In this document: piece by piece, positions 22,796-35,517 of the stretch
How positions within the stretch are numbered: the stretch's first letter is position 1
Layout of the letters: each line of letters begins with the position of its first letter
DNA from: Corythucha ciliata
Lineage: Eukaryota > Arthropoda > Insecta > Hemiptera > Tingidae
NCBI GenBank assembly: GCA_038030265.1
Contig: CM075939.1
Coordinates: forward strand, 16,349,253-16,413,252
Reading direction: 5' to 3'
Length of the DNA stretch: 64,000 nucleotides
Position numbers and translations under genes: made by a program
Notes under the pieces: model-generated
The model's input: only the letters and a program-made list of their open reading frames with translations
Database searches by the model: none
What the model was told of the DNA's origin: nothing

Positions 22796-25700
22796 TCTCA
22801 AATCACACGTGGTGAAGCCAGAGCTTCGGGCATTGAAGCCTCGCTCAGGGTCAAAACTGATGTTATTTTATTCCCACAAAAGCACAGGTCATGTCAGGCC
22901 TGCTGAGTTTCCTGATAAAATCCGCGGCATGCTACAAAAAATTCGTTCGTTATACATGGCTTAGATAATAACAATTTTTAGACTTGCTAGGCTTAAATGC
23001 TGCGCTGCATTCAGGGAAGTGACTCGCACTTTTATCTTGTGTTCTTGTTAGTGATATCAAACATTTTTCGTTCTGAAAAATAAATTATGTAATTAGCGTC
23101 AAAAATGTGTTAAGGAGACACTGTAGGACAGGTCACGTAAAAACAAATGAGGCGACAACATTTTCAATACCTGAACATGAGGGTGGTGGGCAGAGGGAAA
23201 GGTTTAGGTTACTAGCCCGAAAACTCGAAAGGTCTTTATTGGGTTCGAGGCTGTGACACGACCGATATTAATCTAGTCTGTGGAAGAGAGAGAACCGCCG
23301 GCACTGCGTGGAAAGACAAATTGCCCCCAGTCCAACTTGCCAGACAGACCTTATAAATCCTCCTCCTTCCTCTTCAACCGACAGGTGAGGGGCGGTTGAG
23401 CGAGGAGGGGGTTACCCTATAAATTCAGCCTCTTTTATCCCTTTTCTCTCCCTACCTCTTCCATCAGTCTCTTAAAAGCACAAAAAAACCTCTACCTTCT
23501 TGTTCTCCAAAAGCCAATAAGTCTTCTTCCTGGCACTCTTTTACCTCACAGCAACGTTTATTTTTACAGCTTTTCTTGAAAAAAAAAAAAAAAAAAAAAT
23601 GTACACAAAATAACGTTTTGCGTGTATTCGTAACGCACCACCCATAAACTCTTTTCTACACGCAATTTGTTTCTCGTCTTAAGACCAAGAAGAGCCTTAA
23701 CATCGAAAAGCACCCCTTCGCCACACTTGAACTCTTTGAATTTTACATTCCATCAACCCCTGTCAGGTAGTCAAAACAAAGTTCTTAAGACCGATACTTC
23801 ATGAGTAGACTTCACCGATAATTCATGAGTCTTCATTTTCTCGCCCACACACACTGAAAACCGTATAGTCCCCTCCCCCCATCCGTGTCACTTTCCGCAG
23901 CATCACGTCACAACTCTTGGACGTTATGTAAGTAAGAAAGTGTGGCGACACGTCCGTCTCGTTTATTAAACGGTTACACTTATTTTACATTTTCAAACAT
24001 GCAAACGATTCAGACCGAGAATATTTTAAAGTGCATCGCCCCCCCCTCCTCTTCACACTGTTTAATATTGGCCTTGAAAAAATGAATAGATAATGATTTC
24101 TTCTTGCAAAGGCGGTCATGATTTATTGGCTCAATGATACCCATTTTTTTCAAATGTTTGAGATGGTCGGAGGGCGAGGCTTTTGAACATGACTAATGGT
24201 TTGTGAAGCAAAATAAAACAGAAGGGAACGACATGTTTGATTGGCCGTTTCCTACAGTTTAAATGGCGAATGAAGAGTTGCTCGCTTGTTAATAACAATC
24301 TCGGCAGGCGTTATGGCACAAGGAGAAAAGAAAGAGAAGTGAAAAAAAAAAAAAAAAAAAAAAAAATGGAAGGAAATTAAGAGGCATACGGGAGTGGAGA
24401 AGAGCTGAAGAACGAAGTCTCGGAGACGACGGGGCAAAAGGCTTTCCGACAAAGGAGGGCATCAATCCACGTCATCCCACTGAGGCCGCTGCTCTTTAAA
24501 GCTTTTTGTCGGCCTCAAAGGACAATAGTGATGAAGGGAAGAAGTATTGTGAAGAGGGGGTGAGGTGGGGTTGAACAGTAGCGCGGCGGATGTGTCGAAA
24601 CGGGATAATTAAATCCTTTCAAGACTTCAAGAAGAAATAGGCTGTATGTCAACGCCGGATCGTTTTTTCTTCTTCTTCTTCTTCTTCTTCTTTTCATGAC
24701 CCTTCATCACTGTCTCTCTCACTCTCTCTCTCTCTCCTCCGGTCTCTTCCTTCCTAAACAAGTAGCCAACCGCATTTCTTAACAATACCGACGTAACACT
24801 TGCCACAAATTAGTTTAGAGAAGAAAAATGACAAAAAATGTGGATTTGTCTGATAATGCGGTGCCTGATTTTTTTATTTTCAAGTAAAACAAAAGTTTTT
24901 TTTTTTTTTTTTCCTGAATTCCAAAGAAAGGACTGCTAAAAAAGGAAGAACATCATTTTGTAAAATTAATCACCTGTTTGATGGAATCGCTGCGGCATCA
25001 CTATACTCCTGAAATTCCTGATTCTTGTTCGTTATACCTTCTTATTCAAACATTCTGGCCAGGGGAACTATAACGAGGTTTTATGTCTTGTGTAAGTAGC
25101 TGCCAGAAGTAGTTGCGTTAGCGGAGTATCCGGAAAATTATTCTTCCAACGTCACAGAGAGAGAAGTCGGTAAAACTGGTGATAATTGAGCGTCTGAAAA
25201 GGACTATGCGGCTCAAGATATAATGTTAGTGAAAACTGGACTATCTAACACTTGAAGCTAAGTGATTTGGAAACAAGGATAATGTCTGTAAGGAATGCTG
25301 CGGCTAATGATAGCTACATAAAACACAGCTACATAGAACACCGAATCAGTAATAATTGCAAAAATTAAAAGTTCGATTTCAAGTATTCACACAATGATTT
25401 ATTTTCAGGGTTTATTAGGCTTATTCTGGTATCTACTTCTTCTTTTCCTGAGCTTTTGCCACCATCTGAGAAAATAATTTTCATTTTTCTTATTTTAAAT
25501 TCCTTAAAAGTATTCCTGTAAAATTCGTTCAAGTCCAAGAATATGTATTTTTGAAGACATAAATAATGAAAACTCGAGGTTGAACCCCTAACCTCAAATT
25601 TCCGCGTTTTTGTCGCTTACGTATATTTTTTCGGGTGCCCCACATATTTTCCCGCAGACGATGCAATTGAGGGCCTTGACGAATCGGTGTTGGTCTAGTA

Positions 25701-26065
25701 GAAGAGGCCCCCGGCTTATCTTTCACGGAGCCCTCGGCATTCCGGGCCGGGCAATTGTCCTCACAAATAACTATGCAGATTTCGGAATAAAGTTGGTGGC
25801 TTTATGGTCGAAAGCCCTTTTCAAAGGGTCCTAAGTCTATCTTTCGACTGATAACAAGAGCATGGTTGATGATTTCTGGATAGGGGAGAGGGTGTGAAAT
25901 AAATTTCGCAGCTTTGGCCCTTCCAAGGCTAACATATTGCAGGTTATTGTCACTCAAAGAACTGCAGTGCCGCATGTTTGGCTCCGTCCTCAACAAACAT
26001 TAATGGGATGTGGGTTGTTGATGCTTTAGCGAAACTGACGTGACCACGACGACCGAAGCACGACT
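22796..26065. other. Unique non-coding stretch with microsatellites
   Basis: Contains poly-A (23,578-23,599; about 24,341-24,366), poly-T (about 24,897-24,912), a TTC tract (24,665-24,693), a CT tract (24,713-24,737) and short C/G runs. Frames such as 24,515-24,697 (an Arg run) are translations of the TTC tract. Sequence such as ttaccctataaattcag near 23,410 resembles a core promoter by chance only. No gene recognised. Confidence 0.5.
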
Positions 26066-26190
26066 GACGTGATGCACGAGACCAAGACTTATGCGTATCT
26101 CGGTCTTGGTCATTATAGGAAGATGATCTCGGTCTCGGTCCTCAAAAAGTAATTCTCGGTATCAGTCTAGTCTCAAAAGTCGGTCTGGTG
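26066..26190 (+). mobile_element. Decayed hAT-like left end (GAGACC family)
   Basis: The phrase tgatgcacgagaccaagac matches the terminus of the element at 3,513-5,879, lacking only the first three bases, which read gacg here. Inverted GGTCTCGG/CTCGGTC phrases follow at once, as in that family's subterminal region. A reciprocal GAGACC-type region lies at about 28,415-28,465, after two tandem arrays. No target duplication can be recognised, so the boundaries are tentative. Confidence 0.5.
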
Positions 26191-26555
26191 GCCTATGGAT
26201 GGAGGAGGGGGATCGTGACCCTTCTTCCTCACACAGTACACCCCCACCACCTACCCACCGCTATGTTTAGAGCGATTTTATCAGATCCCTGTTACCCCTC
26301 CTCCCTAGATCCACCTATGCCCAAGTAAAATTTTCATGAAAATGCGTAAGTCAATGGATCAGAAAGCGATTAAATGGAAATTGGTGTAGTGAGGAGGCCA
26401 TTTTCATATAAATCACTCGAGCATCCGCAGTAAAAACCGGTTGACAACGAGCAGTGGCGCCCACGCGATGTGGTGTAGCAGAATTCTGGAAAAAGGACCC
26501 ATCCACCTCTCGGGATGTCATTTGGGTGGGAAATGGCCAAACAGACCACTCCCCA
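26191..26555. other. Unique spacer before array C
   Basis: GC-mixed sequence with ccacccccaccacctaccc tracts. The minus-strand frame 26,370-26,561 has no recognisable feature. Nothing else seen. Confidence 0.4.
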
Positions 26556-27640
26556 CACCATTGAGAATAGCTAAATTGACAATTTATAGCCTAAACTAAC
26601 CAAACGTCCTAAAAATGTAAATATTCAAAGTGTTTCCGTCTAAAAATGGTCAAACTGGGTCACTCGCTATGCCAAGTGGCTAAACTGACTGATCCGCACC
26701 CCTGCTAAAAATGACTAAAAACGTCTCAGTTGACTATTTGCGCCTCTGAATAGTAAAACTGACGATTCGCTCTTTTAAAATTGCCAAAGTGTACCAACAG
26801 GTTATAAATCGGGCGATTCGTCTTATAAATGGGCCTTATAAATGGCTAAACTAACCGTTCCCACCCGAAAATTGAAGATATAGTCAAGCAGACTATTCAC
26901 GCCCTAAAAATGGCTCAAATGACGATTCGCGCTTCGGAAAAGCTTAAAATGATTACTCACACCTTGAAAATGGCTAAACTGACAATTCATGATCTAGAAA
27001 TAGCCAAGTTGGCAATGCGACCTCAAAATGACAAAACTGACAATTCTAAAATAACTTAAGTGACAACTCACGACCTGAAAATGGCAAACTGACCCTTCGG
27101 CCCTAGGAATAGCTTGGCCGGCTATTCGAGTGGCTCCAAATGGCAAATCTGACCACTTTCTTACAAAAACTGTAGACAATTTGCCCCTCATTCTCGCCAT
27201 AAAAGCCTACCTAGTTATTCCCACCCAAAAAATGACAAAAATAACTGTATGTAGCGATTCACGACATGAAAATGTTTGAACAGACGATTTGTGCCCTGAA
27301 AATTGCCAAAACCGTGCATTCGCGCTCTACAAATGGCCAAATAGACCATTCCGCGTCATTGAAAATGACTAAACTGACGATATTCATGTCTAAAATGACA
27401 AAACGGCTTAAAAATCTCAATCTTCGCTCTAAAATGGTCAACGCCGCGCTCTTTGGAAAGCGTCACCCTTGAAGGTGGTAGAACTGACTGATCAGGCTCT
27501 AAAAGGGGATGCTGGCCATAGTGACAATGGCGAAACTGACAGATTTGCGCATTGAAAAACGACCATTCGTGCCCTAACGATCACCAAAATGTCTATTCAC
27601 GCACTAAAAATTGTAAACTCAGTCACTGACGAGAATTCGG
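26556..27640 (+). repeat. Type C degenerate ~30-bp tandem array
   Basis: The unit is about 30 bp: ctaaactgacgattcgc followed by gccctaaaaatgg. Examples are gtctcagttgactatttgcg, gactattcacgccctaaaaa and ctgacaattcatgatctag. It has the same period as types A and B but a different sequence. Short frames on both strands (for example 27,266-27,472) are phase artefacts. Confidence 0.85.
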
Positions 27641-28412
27641 GTTTAAGACTACGGATTTTCTTAACCATTCCCTCGGCAACTGTCAATTCCGTCCTGTAAA
27701 CTGTCAATTTCAGCCTGGAAAAAGTTAATTATGCCCCAGAAAATGTCAACTTTGCGTCAGAAACTGTCAATTTTGTCTTATAAACTGTTGATTTCGTTCA
27801 TGAAACTGTCCATTTCGTCCTATGAAGGTCAATTTTGTCATTGAAAACCGTCAATTTCGTCGACAAACCGTCGATATCATTCTAAAACTGTCAATTAGCC
27901 AATTCTGCCCTAGACTGTCATTGGATTTCGGAAAGTGACGGTTCCCAAGCTCCTTCACCGGAAACCGTAGAGTAGTGGAAATACTGCCATTTTCGACGTT
28001 CAAACCTGTCAATTTCACCCCATCTGTCAAATAAATGTTCAAGCCTGTCAATGTCGTCCTGGAAACTATCAACAGACATTTATCCTGGGAACTGTCAATT
28101 CTGTTCTTTAAACTGTCAAATTGTCATGAAACTGCCAATTTCGTCCTGAAAACTGTGGATTTCGTTCTAATACCTTATTTCGTCGTTCAAAACTGTTAAT
28201 TTCGTCCTGTAACCTATCAACGGGCATTTGTCCTTGAAACTGTCAATTCAGTTCTGGAAACTATCAATGGATATTTAGTCCCGGAAACAGTCAATTTCAT
28301 TCTATAGGAATCTGTCAATTTTGTCCTAGAATTTGTCAATTTCGACATTCAAAACTGTGATTTTCGCACTTCAAACTGTTAATTTTGGCTTAGAAGCTTA
28401 TTGATCTCGGTC
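27641..28412 (+). repeat. Type D degenerate ~20-25-bp tandem array
   Basis: The unit aactgtcaatttcgtcctg recurs with variation (actgtcaattttgtctt, gaaactgtccatttcgtcc, gaaactgtcaattcagttc). It abuts the type C array without a spacer and runs up to a GGTCTCGG-rich segment that resembles a hAT terminus. Confidence 0.85.
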
Positions 28413-28466
28413 CAGAAAATGCAATCTCGATCTCGGTCTCGGTTTCGGTTTCGAGACCGAAAAGGA
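28413..28466 (-). mobile_element. Possible decayed hAT-like right end
   Basis: The segment contains ctcgatctcggtctcggttt and ttcgagaccg, matching the right subterminal region of the 3,513-5,879 element, but the terminal gtgcatcacta is absent. Together with the similar left end at 26,066 it brackets the type C and type D arrays. Confidence 0.4.
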
Positions 28467-30430
28467 AAAGGTTAATACATTCCTAATTGCAAAACGTGAT
28501 TCTGACTGTTTCTACATGTTTTAAAATAGAACTATTTGCTCATGAAATGTTATACATATGTACCAACCGTGGACAAAGGAAGACACATTGTTATTGAATT
28601 CACAATGGCTTTCAAACTTCATGTAGCATCATTTTTGAGTTCATTCTCTCATGCTTACCCCTCTGCCCCGCAGTTTTACCACCGAAAATTCAGCCAAAAT
28701 AACACGAACAATACAAAATAGGTAATTCGATATCCGCTGCCGCTCTTCTGACACCCAGAAAACTAATAATTCCCCCCTCCCCGGCTAACACTTTTTACGA
28801 AGAGGGGGGAGGAAAATGAGCGACCACCCCTTACGGTTTGCTAAAAAGAAAAACCTACAATCTCCCTATTTTCGATTGTACGCCGCCGACACAAAACCAT
28901 CCCCCTTCCCACCCATCCATACCACTCGAATCTTTCATTTCATACACCACTCTCGCAAACACGGTCATATTACAGCCTTTTCATTCCTGAAAAGAACCAA
29001 GGGATGACGAGAAAATTACAGGCACTGCCTCTGTTTTGAAAAGAAACATCAGGCGGGGGAATATTTTTCAACTCTTATCCCATCACCCTTCAAGGCGTTG
29101 AGTGTTCCTTTTCTCTCTCACTCTCTCTCTCTTTTTTTAATTAATCCAGCAGGAGGGCGCCGCCATGTCTGAAAATAGTTGTGGCGTAACATGTTTTATT
29201 CACGCTTTGTATTGGGTGCTGTGCTGTGACTAAAATAATTTTCACACAGGGATATTGAAGACTTCCATAAAAAGATGATTTGTTCTAATCTTGAGATCCC
29301 TGCTGCTTTGTCAACGTCTTTTCTGTGCGTTTCTGGCTCAATGAAACTATCAATAACTGCCAACATTTTTTTTATCCGTCCACCTCATTTCACTATCTAA
29401 ATGACGAATACATTCCCAGGAGGGGCTCAAAAAAGGTTTAACAAGGTATCTGCGTATTATAAGTTTTGATATTATTTCTAAGGAGCTGCGGAGAAGACCG
29501 AGCATGCTTAGGGGTTAGGGTTTTTCAAGGAGACTAATGGTCGCCCACGATCCATCATCCTGTTGACCCATCAGAGTCAGGTCATCAATAAAAACCTTTG
29601 TTATCACATTGATGTTCCCTCCTTTTCGTATACCTTTATAAAAAAAAAAAAAAAACAACTTATTTTCCACCCCAACCCACCACTCAACCACACCCTTCTA
29701 TACTTTCCTTCTTATACTGTGTGATAGATTGAGCGCGTAAGAGGGGCGAAATGAACAAATCTTTACTGTGTACGATTCATCTTCCTAAACGTCAAGTTTC
29801 TCCTGAGCTAATTAACGAAATGGGAACGGACGGAGAGACTAAGATCGAATAAAATGCCTCGTGGGTTGCTTTGGAACACTCAAAGTCACAAATTACCACG
29901 TTATTAGTAAGATAACGATCTAATTATTCACATAAATAAAAGAAATGCAAGAAATGATATACGTGTGTTAATTAATTGGAAGGCGAAGAAAAACAATTTT
30001 CGAGTTATGCGAAGTCCTCTTTATTATCATTCACGGAACATTAATTGAGTTAAACGACTTTTTCTCACGAAAATGTTAATAAGAAAAGTTAAATGAGAGA
30101 TACGGAGAGACATAATAAGCAGAAGAAACGCTCTGAATTGTTAAAAATAATTAGAAACCATCAAAAATTGAAGGACGATTGATCACGAACTATATGAAAA
30201 GTGAGGAGAATAGGATAAACCGCAAAATTGGCATTTCAATCATTGTGATGATCTTTGCAATAATTTTTGAGTTTTTGACGTCAAACCGATCAAGTAATGA
30301 AACGATCTCTTTTCCAACATTGTGTACCTACACGTCTTTCGCTGAAGGCGTGGTCTTTGTCCACGAAATCGTTTTAGTGTATTTTTTTGTTATTTTTATA
30401 GAAGCTGTCGCAGAGCCAAAACTGTAAAAC
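28467..30430. other. Unique non-coding stretch
   Basis: Includes a CT tract near 29,113-29,133 and poly-A near 29,640. A plus-strand frame (30,179-30,427) is rich in hydrophobic residues because the DNA is T-rich; no signal or domain is convincing. No gene recognised. Confidence 0.5.
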
Positions 30431-32350
30431 TGGCGTTTAAAACACGTGGAAACATGTTTTTTGAAGAGCAAGACCAGGGGGTTTGACCAGAATGGTTTTT
30501 TAAAGAGCTGAGCACACAAAATTTATTTTTTGAGACCCCCTACAATTTTTTTTTTTTTTGTTTGAACAACATAATCTGCCTCTGACTACCCACACCACGA
30601 AATTGGTTTGGATTGAAGCCTGCGAAATTGTTTTTTTGCGGAGCCAATCTGTATCACATCTCATCGCAGCTAGTTGTTTGCGTGAGAGGGGGGTATCGAA
30701 TATGGTAACATTCATGGCCTCCAGAAAAATGTCGGACTGATTGAACATTTTGTCTTTTCGGGAACCAATAAGTGTACCTACGAGACAAAAAAATGTATTT
30801 CATGCTTTTGAGGTTTCAAGTTCAAATTTCACGGATTTCAGACTTACAGAACCTAATTTCCCTGTTTTGGCTGATTCGAGAATCAATTTAATTTTTGACG
30901 TTCGTTAAAAACAAGAAATCCAATGCATTTTCGTGGTGATTTCATTCGTTGAAAAAACAACAATTTCATGAATTTAGCTTTCTCAGAAGAGCAACTTTGT
31001 GGAGTTTCTATCACAAAGAATTGCCAATTACAAGGGCCTGGCTTAATAAAAAGTCATATTCGCAGATTTTGCTCACTCTAACACCCTTTCTTGGGTTTTC
31101 GCTGGTTTTGCTTCTGGAAATAAACAGGTTTCAGCCGGTTAAAAACACAATTTTTGGGCTTTCATTTTTCAAAAAACAATTTTGGGGGGCTTTGTTGTTG
31201 AAAAAACGACTTTCGCGTGTTTAGCTTCTTGAATCTCCAATTTTGGGGGTCGGCTCTTTGATAAAATCATACTTTGCGAAGTTTCCACCGACACAAAACT
31301 AATTTCGCCTTGATTATGAACCATCAAAAATCAATTTTGTGGCGCTTAAAACTTCATGAAACCGTCAGCCTCTTTAGAAAGTCAAATTCCACCGATTTGG
31401 ATCTTCCAAAAGTCAATTTCGAGGCATTTTCCCGTCAAAAATCCAAGTCAGTGGGTCATTCGTAACATCAATTTTGGGGCTTCGAATTTCCAAAATTAAG
31501 TTTTCTCTTTATTGGTTCTTGAAAGCACTATTTTATTTTGATGGTTTCAGTACTTCAAAAACATAAGTTTCATAACCGTGACTCTTTCAGAGCTCAGGTT
31601 ATGAGGGGCTGCTTCTCTATTATGACAAAATACGTTCTGTTTGGTTCTTCCAAGGAACCAAATTTCGTCAGTTTGTCACTTCTTAATGACCGATTTCATG
31701 TATTTGAATTTTACTGTTTTGACCTTTTTTAAAACTTATTTCCGCCGGGTCCTGAAGATATTTCAAAAGGCCAAGTCTGTTCTGTTGCTTGTTATCTTCT
31801 GCGCCCAAAGGCTGACGAATGGGTGAAAAATTGAACGTTTCTTGGCTGAATATCCATAAAATTGCATGTTTCGGGGCCTTTTCTTTTAGTGGGCGTGGAC
31901 CATAGCCCTACGCACAACCTTGAAATTTCAACATTCAGAGCTGGATTTTGTTAGTTTGCAAATCTTGTGGTTATAATTTGAGCCAAATAGTTTTCTATCG
32001 CTGAATATTCGCGAAATTGCAAGTTTCGCGTCTTGTGGTCTTGAATCCGTAAAAATTGCAAGACTGCAAGTTTCAGTTATGTTTTTTGTTTGTTTGTTCT
32101 TTTTTTCCTATTGGACGTGGATCCAAGGCAAGCTGGCCGGCCCAGCCTGTGCCCACAGCCTGACAAATAGCCGCGGAATTGCGGAAAGAGCTAAATAGTA
32201 TGCAAGTTGGCGTCCTAATATGAGTAAAATTTCAAGTTTCGGGGCGTATTTTTTAGTGGCTGTTAACCTCGCGGTACCAAAGCACGATGAATAGCCGCAA
32301 AATTTCATAATTTGGAGCTAAATATCCGTGAATATTGCTAGTTTGAATTT
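30431..32350 (+). repeat. Long type B-like array
   Basis: It begins with inverted-orientation phrases (ccacgaaattggtttggatt near 30,597) and soon shows forward phrases (caatttcatgaatttagc, gaattgccaattacaaggg, caattttgtggcgc, gtcaatttcgaggcatttt). After about 31,830 the unit drifts to gcaagtttcggggc and gaatattcgcgaaattg forms. Frames of 60-90 codons in phase with the unit are artefacts. It is the longest single array block here and the most diverged. Confidence 0.7.
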
Positions 32351-33515
32351 TTTTTTTTTTTTTTGTGGGCTACAGAAGTGGACTTCGCAGGGGCAAAGTT
32401 AGAGCGGCTCCTCTTCGAAGTCGGCGCACCTTACCCCTCCGGTACTTCGGGTCCAACGCGTTCGTTGACACGTTCATGGGCTCAGGGGGATGCGAGAAAC
32501 TGAATGAATAGAGCAATTAAACAATAATTTATTTTTATTTTATTTCATTTCCTGAAAACGCCTCCCTCCCCCCTCTTTAAACATCACTTACGTCTTTCAA
32601 ACCGCTCTGACAGTCTGGATTGTGTTTTGGCTGAGGGTTCGAACTTTTCAAAGCCACGTCATTTGTCTCCCTTGAGCTGAGGTGCTGAGGAGGAAGCAGG
32701 CGGTTGCCATCCGTCAACGCCCTTCCCTGCGAAAACCCTTTCCCGACACTTTCCTTTTCTCCTTCCCCCGTCCACCACAACACACCAATCCCTTCAACTT
32801 CCAACGAGTCAGTTTTCTATGCCCTACACTCACTACCACCGCCCCTTATACAGGCACACAATCCTCTGACTTGGATTTGTGGCCACTTGTAGCCGATTAA
32901 TCGTACCGCATTTCCCCCTTTTTCCGTCTCTTTCACCCTTCTTGTCTATTCCCTCGAGTTGATTTACTTGACACTCTTCTATCTAATCGTGGGGTGTTGT
33001 ATAGCGTGTAACCACATGCTAATGAGGCTGGAGGTCAGTTTAACGACCCTGTCAGGGTTTTTGCCTAACGAAAAGAAAAGAAATGTTTGTTTTAATCTGT
33101 TGATTTCATCGAATTAATTAAAATGCTTCGATGCGACGCCGAAAAAAAAAAAAGGTTTAAGAGAGTTCTAAACAAATTTATACGGTGGCACTGCCTTAAC
33201 AAAGCCCTGTCCGATCCTTTTTCCATTGTGATCCTCTTTCCTGCGATAAGAATCAAAGCAAACAGAAACTCAATACTTTTTAGGAGATCGAATGCTTTTT
33301 GAAAGAATAGCCCCCTCACTGTGCCAAAAAAAATAAAAAAGGATAAAGCGGTGGACGACGAAAAGGGCCACTGTTTCTCAGGACGCTTTTCATACCGTTT
33401 GATGTTCTGAGATGTCCGTAAGATAAAGCCCCCCACGGCCCCACCCCCATCCAACCATGCCGCCTCCACCTAGCCATCACACGGTTGAAGTATAAAGGCT
33501 TTAAAACGGCGGCCT
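32351..33515. other. Unique non-coding stretch
   Basis: A GC-richer segment at 32,385-32,480 (agcggctcctcttcgaagtc) may be a decayed coding or transposon fragment, but no protein match is recognisable in any frame. The 125-codon minus-strand frame 33,092-33,469 contains Phe/Lys runs from poly-A/T DNA and no domain I recognise. Confidence 0.45.
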
Positions 33516-33517
33516 GC

Positions 33518-33590
33518 CGTTGTCAGACCTAGATGTTCAGACTTCTGAGCCCTTGAGGCATGGGGTTTAGATCCCACCCCGGGTTCGTTA
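33518..33590 (+). repeat. tRNA-like SINE head (weak)
   Basis: The phrase ggggtttagatcccaccccg resembles a pol III B box with T-stem. The upstream gacctagatgttcagactt resembles an A box and D-loop, at roughly the right spacing (about 45 bp). No clean acceptor stem and no obvious tail. It is a decayed tRNA-derived SINE or a chance match. Confidence 0.3.
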
Positions 33591-33599
33591 TTCGGGTTG

Positions 33600-34951
33600 A
33601 CAGGGCGGAAACACCTTTCCCACCCCCCTCTCACCCGGCCCAGTTAAGGTATAAACCCGTATAGCTTTTGCCACCCTCTCTCTTTTGCCGACGATCTTCA
33701 CAAAGTGATTAGCTTCCCCCACCCACCACTCCATCTTTCCTTTAACAGCTTCAACCGCACAGCACTGAGGGGTTGGAGCTATCAACTCGGATTATCGTCT
33801 TTGGTGAGAAGACAGGCTGACAAAGCTGGAACCCGTCGTCTTAATCACAGTCAATTACCGCATGAAAAGTTCTGATCTCCTCTTAATTCCTTCTCTTTTT
33901 TAAAATAATTAATTCTCCTAAAATCCGTTTAATCTGACGTCCCACAAGGCCTAGCAACTATTTCAATTATTCCGCCAAGTCCTAAAACTAAAAGCTAGTA
34001 TACGTTTGTCTATGTCATTTCATTTCAGAGAGAGTCCCCAACCAAACACTGCCTACTACATTGCCATGTTCTCTCCCCCCCCCTCCAACACCAACTCTTC
34101 CATCTCTCTCTCTCCTACCACACCGTTGAAATAGAGGTATTTTCAGAAACGCCCATGTCTTGTTTCTAACTCTTGTTCTAACCGTCGTTATAAATTCCAA
34201 AACTGGGTCCAAAACCACGGGGAAACTTAACAAGCGGTGTAGTAGTGCAAAACTAAGGGGATGTTGATGACCGGTTTGCGGAAGTGATGGGTGGGGGGGA
34301 AGGGAGAAATAATAATGCACGTCGCCGTCGAAAAGCCGAAAGGAGGGAAACATGCACCAACCGCACGCGGCTTGTACAACATATGCTTTACACGGGACTA
34401 TACGAATGGTCTGTGGTCCCCTGTTTTCATAATTAAGTCAAAGGAAAGGGGTGAGAGTGAAGAGAATCAGCTGAGTTGAATAAAAGTGACAAAAAGCTGG
34501 AGGGTTGGCAAGATTAGGGGATTGACTATAATTATTAGGTCCCCCCCCCCACGCCACTTGCCATGGGCGTATTTTACTAAAGAAAGAGTACGTTGTACAT
34601 GCATGTTTTCTGTTAATTATAGTCGACTAGTACCTTATTCGACTGAAAAGGGAAAGGAATTCTAACGATTTTCGAGCTAGTTTTAATTGGGGCATTTCCC
34701 ACGATGCTATTCTAGATTTGAGGACCAAATAAACTCGCATTGGTAAAATAATGGAAAGGAATGCCCTGTGAATGATGCACTGAACTATGTACTTTTCATA
34801 ATGAGTGAAGAATAATAATCCCTAGACACATAAAGAGTGAAGAGTCACACATGATCAACTTCGACGGTCATTTCCTGGTTCCCCCCAGCATTGGACCTCT
34901 TAGTCCTCGCTGTGCCAGGGTGGGGACGTTTTAAATCAGTTCTGTGCCCAA
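33600..34951. other. Unique non-coding stretch
   Basis: Pyrimidine- and purine-rich tracts, a C run near 34,541, and frames of 60-112 codons on both strands without recognisable features. No gene seen. Confidence 0.5.
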
Positions 34952-35275
34952 GGAACGAGGGGTCCCGAACTGCCGGCCTGCTTTAACGTAAAGACACAAA
35001 GCCTGTTGCAGCCCTCTTATTAATACAAGACGATGGGCCGTATAGGCGTGAGCTTACGACTCTCATCAGTACCCGAACATCATTAGCTCAGTTGGCCGAC
35101 ATTTTCGCGCCTCCATGGAATCCCATACGTTCTTGTAGAGCCGCAGACAAATCGGTCAATTAAGACAATGATGTTCAGGTACCGATATTGGGGTGGTAAG
35201 CTCATGCCTAACGCATAAGAGGGCTACGACAGGTCTTGTGTAAAAGCAGGCGGGCAGTTCGGGACCCCGCGTTCC
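34952..35275. mobile_element. Inverted-repeat element of 324 bp
   Basis: The left arm (34,952-35,084) and right arm (35,167-35,275) pair over most of their length. Matching blocks include ggggtcccgaactgc, gcctgctttta/aacg, gccctcttat, tgagctta and gaacatcatt. The left arm carries about 24 extra bases. The loop of about 80 nt contains tagctcagttgg, an A-box-like string. No clear target duplication. It fits a foldback MITE whose superfamily is not determined. Confidence 0.75.
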
Positions 35276-35289
35276 GAAATTTGTTTCAA

Positions 35290-35505
35290 CATTTTTGCGG
35301 TATTTAGGTATTGTAAATACGAATTCCACGTTCTTAGCTATTTAAAAAGACAAATTTCTGGGTTTCGGCCGTCAGAAATTAATTTTTAGAAGTTTCCACC
35401 TTCAAGAAAGCAATTCTGGTGGGCTGAATCGTTCATATTATTTCGTAGATTTGGCTCTTCCAAAAATCCTTTTCATGGCTTTGACTGGTCAAATCCATGA
35501 AACAC
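35290..35505 (+). repeat. Type B array fragment
   Basis: Units such as caatttctgggtttcggcc, ttagaagtttccaccttc and ttcgtagatttggctcttcc. Bounded left by the inverted-repeat element and right by a GC-rich retrotransposon fragment. Confidence 0.65.
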
Positions 35506-35517
35506 ATGCCATGAGAC

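Noticed and set aside
24515..24697. Arg-rich peptide frame
   Set aside because: It is the translation of a TTC/GAA microsatellite.
35084..35095. tagctcagttgg as a tRNA A box
   Set aside because: No anticodon arm or B box follows at the right distance; it is the loop of an inverted-repeat element.
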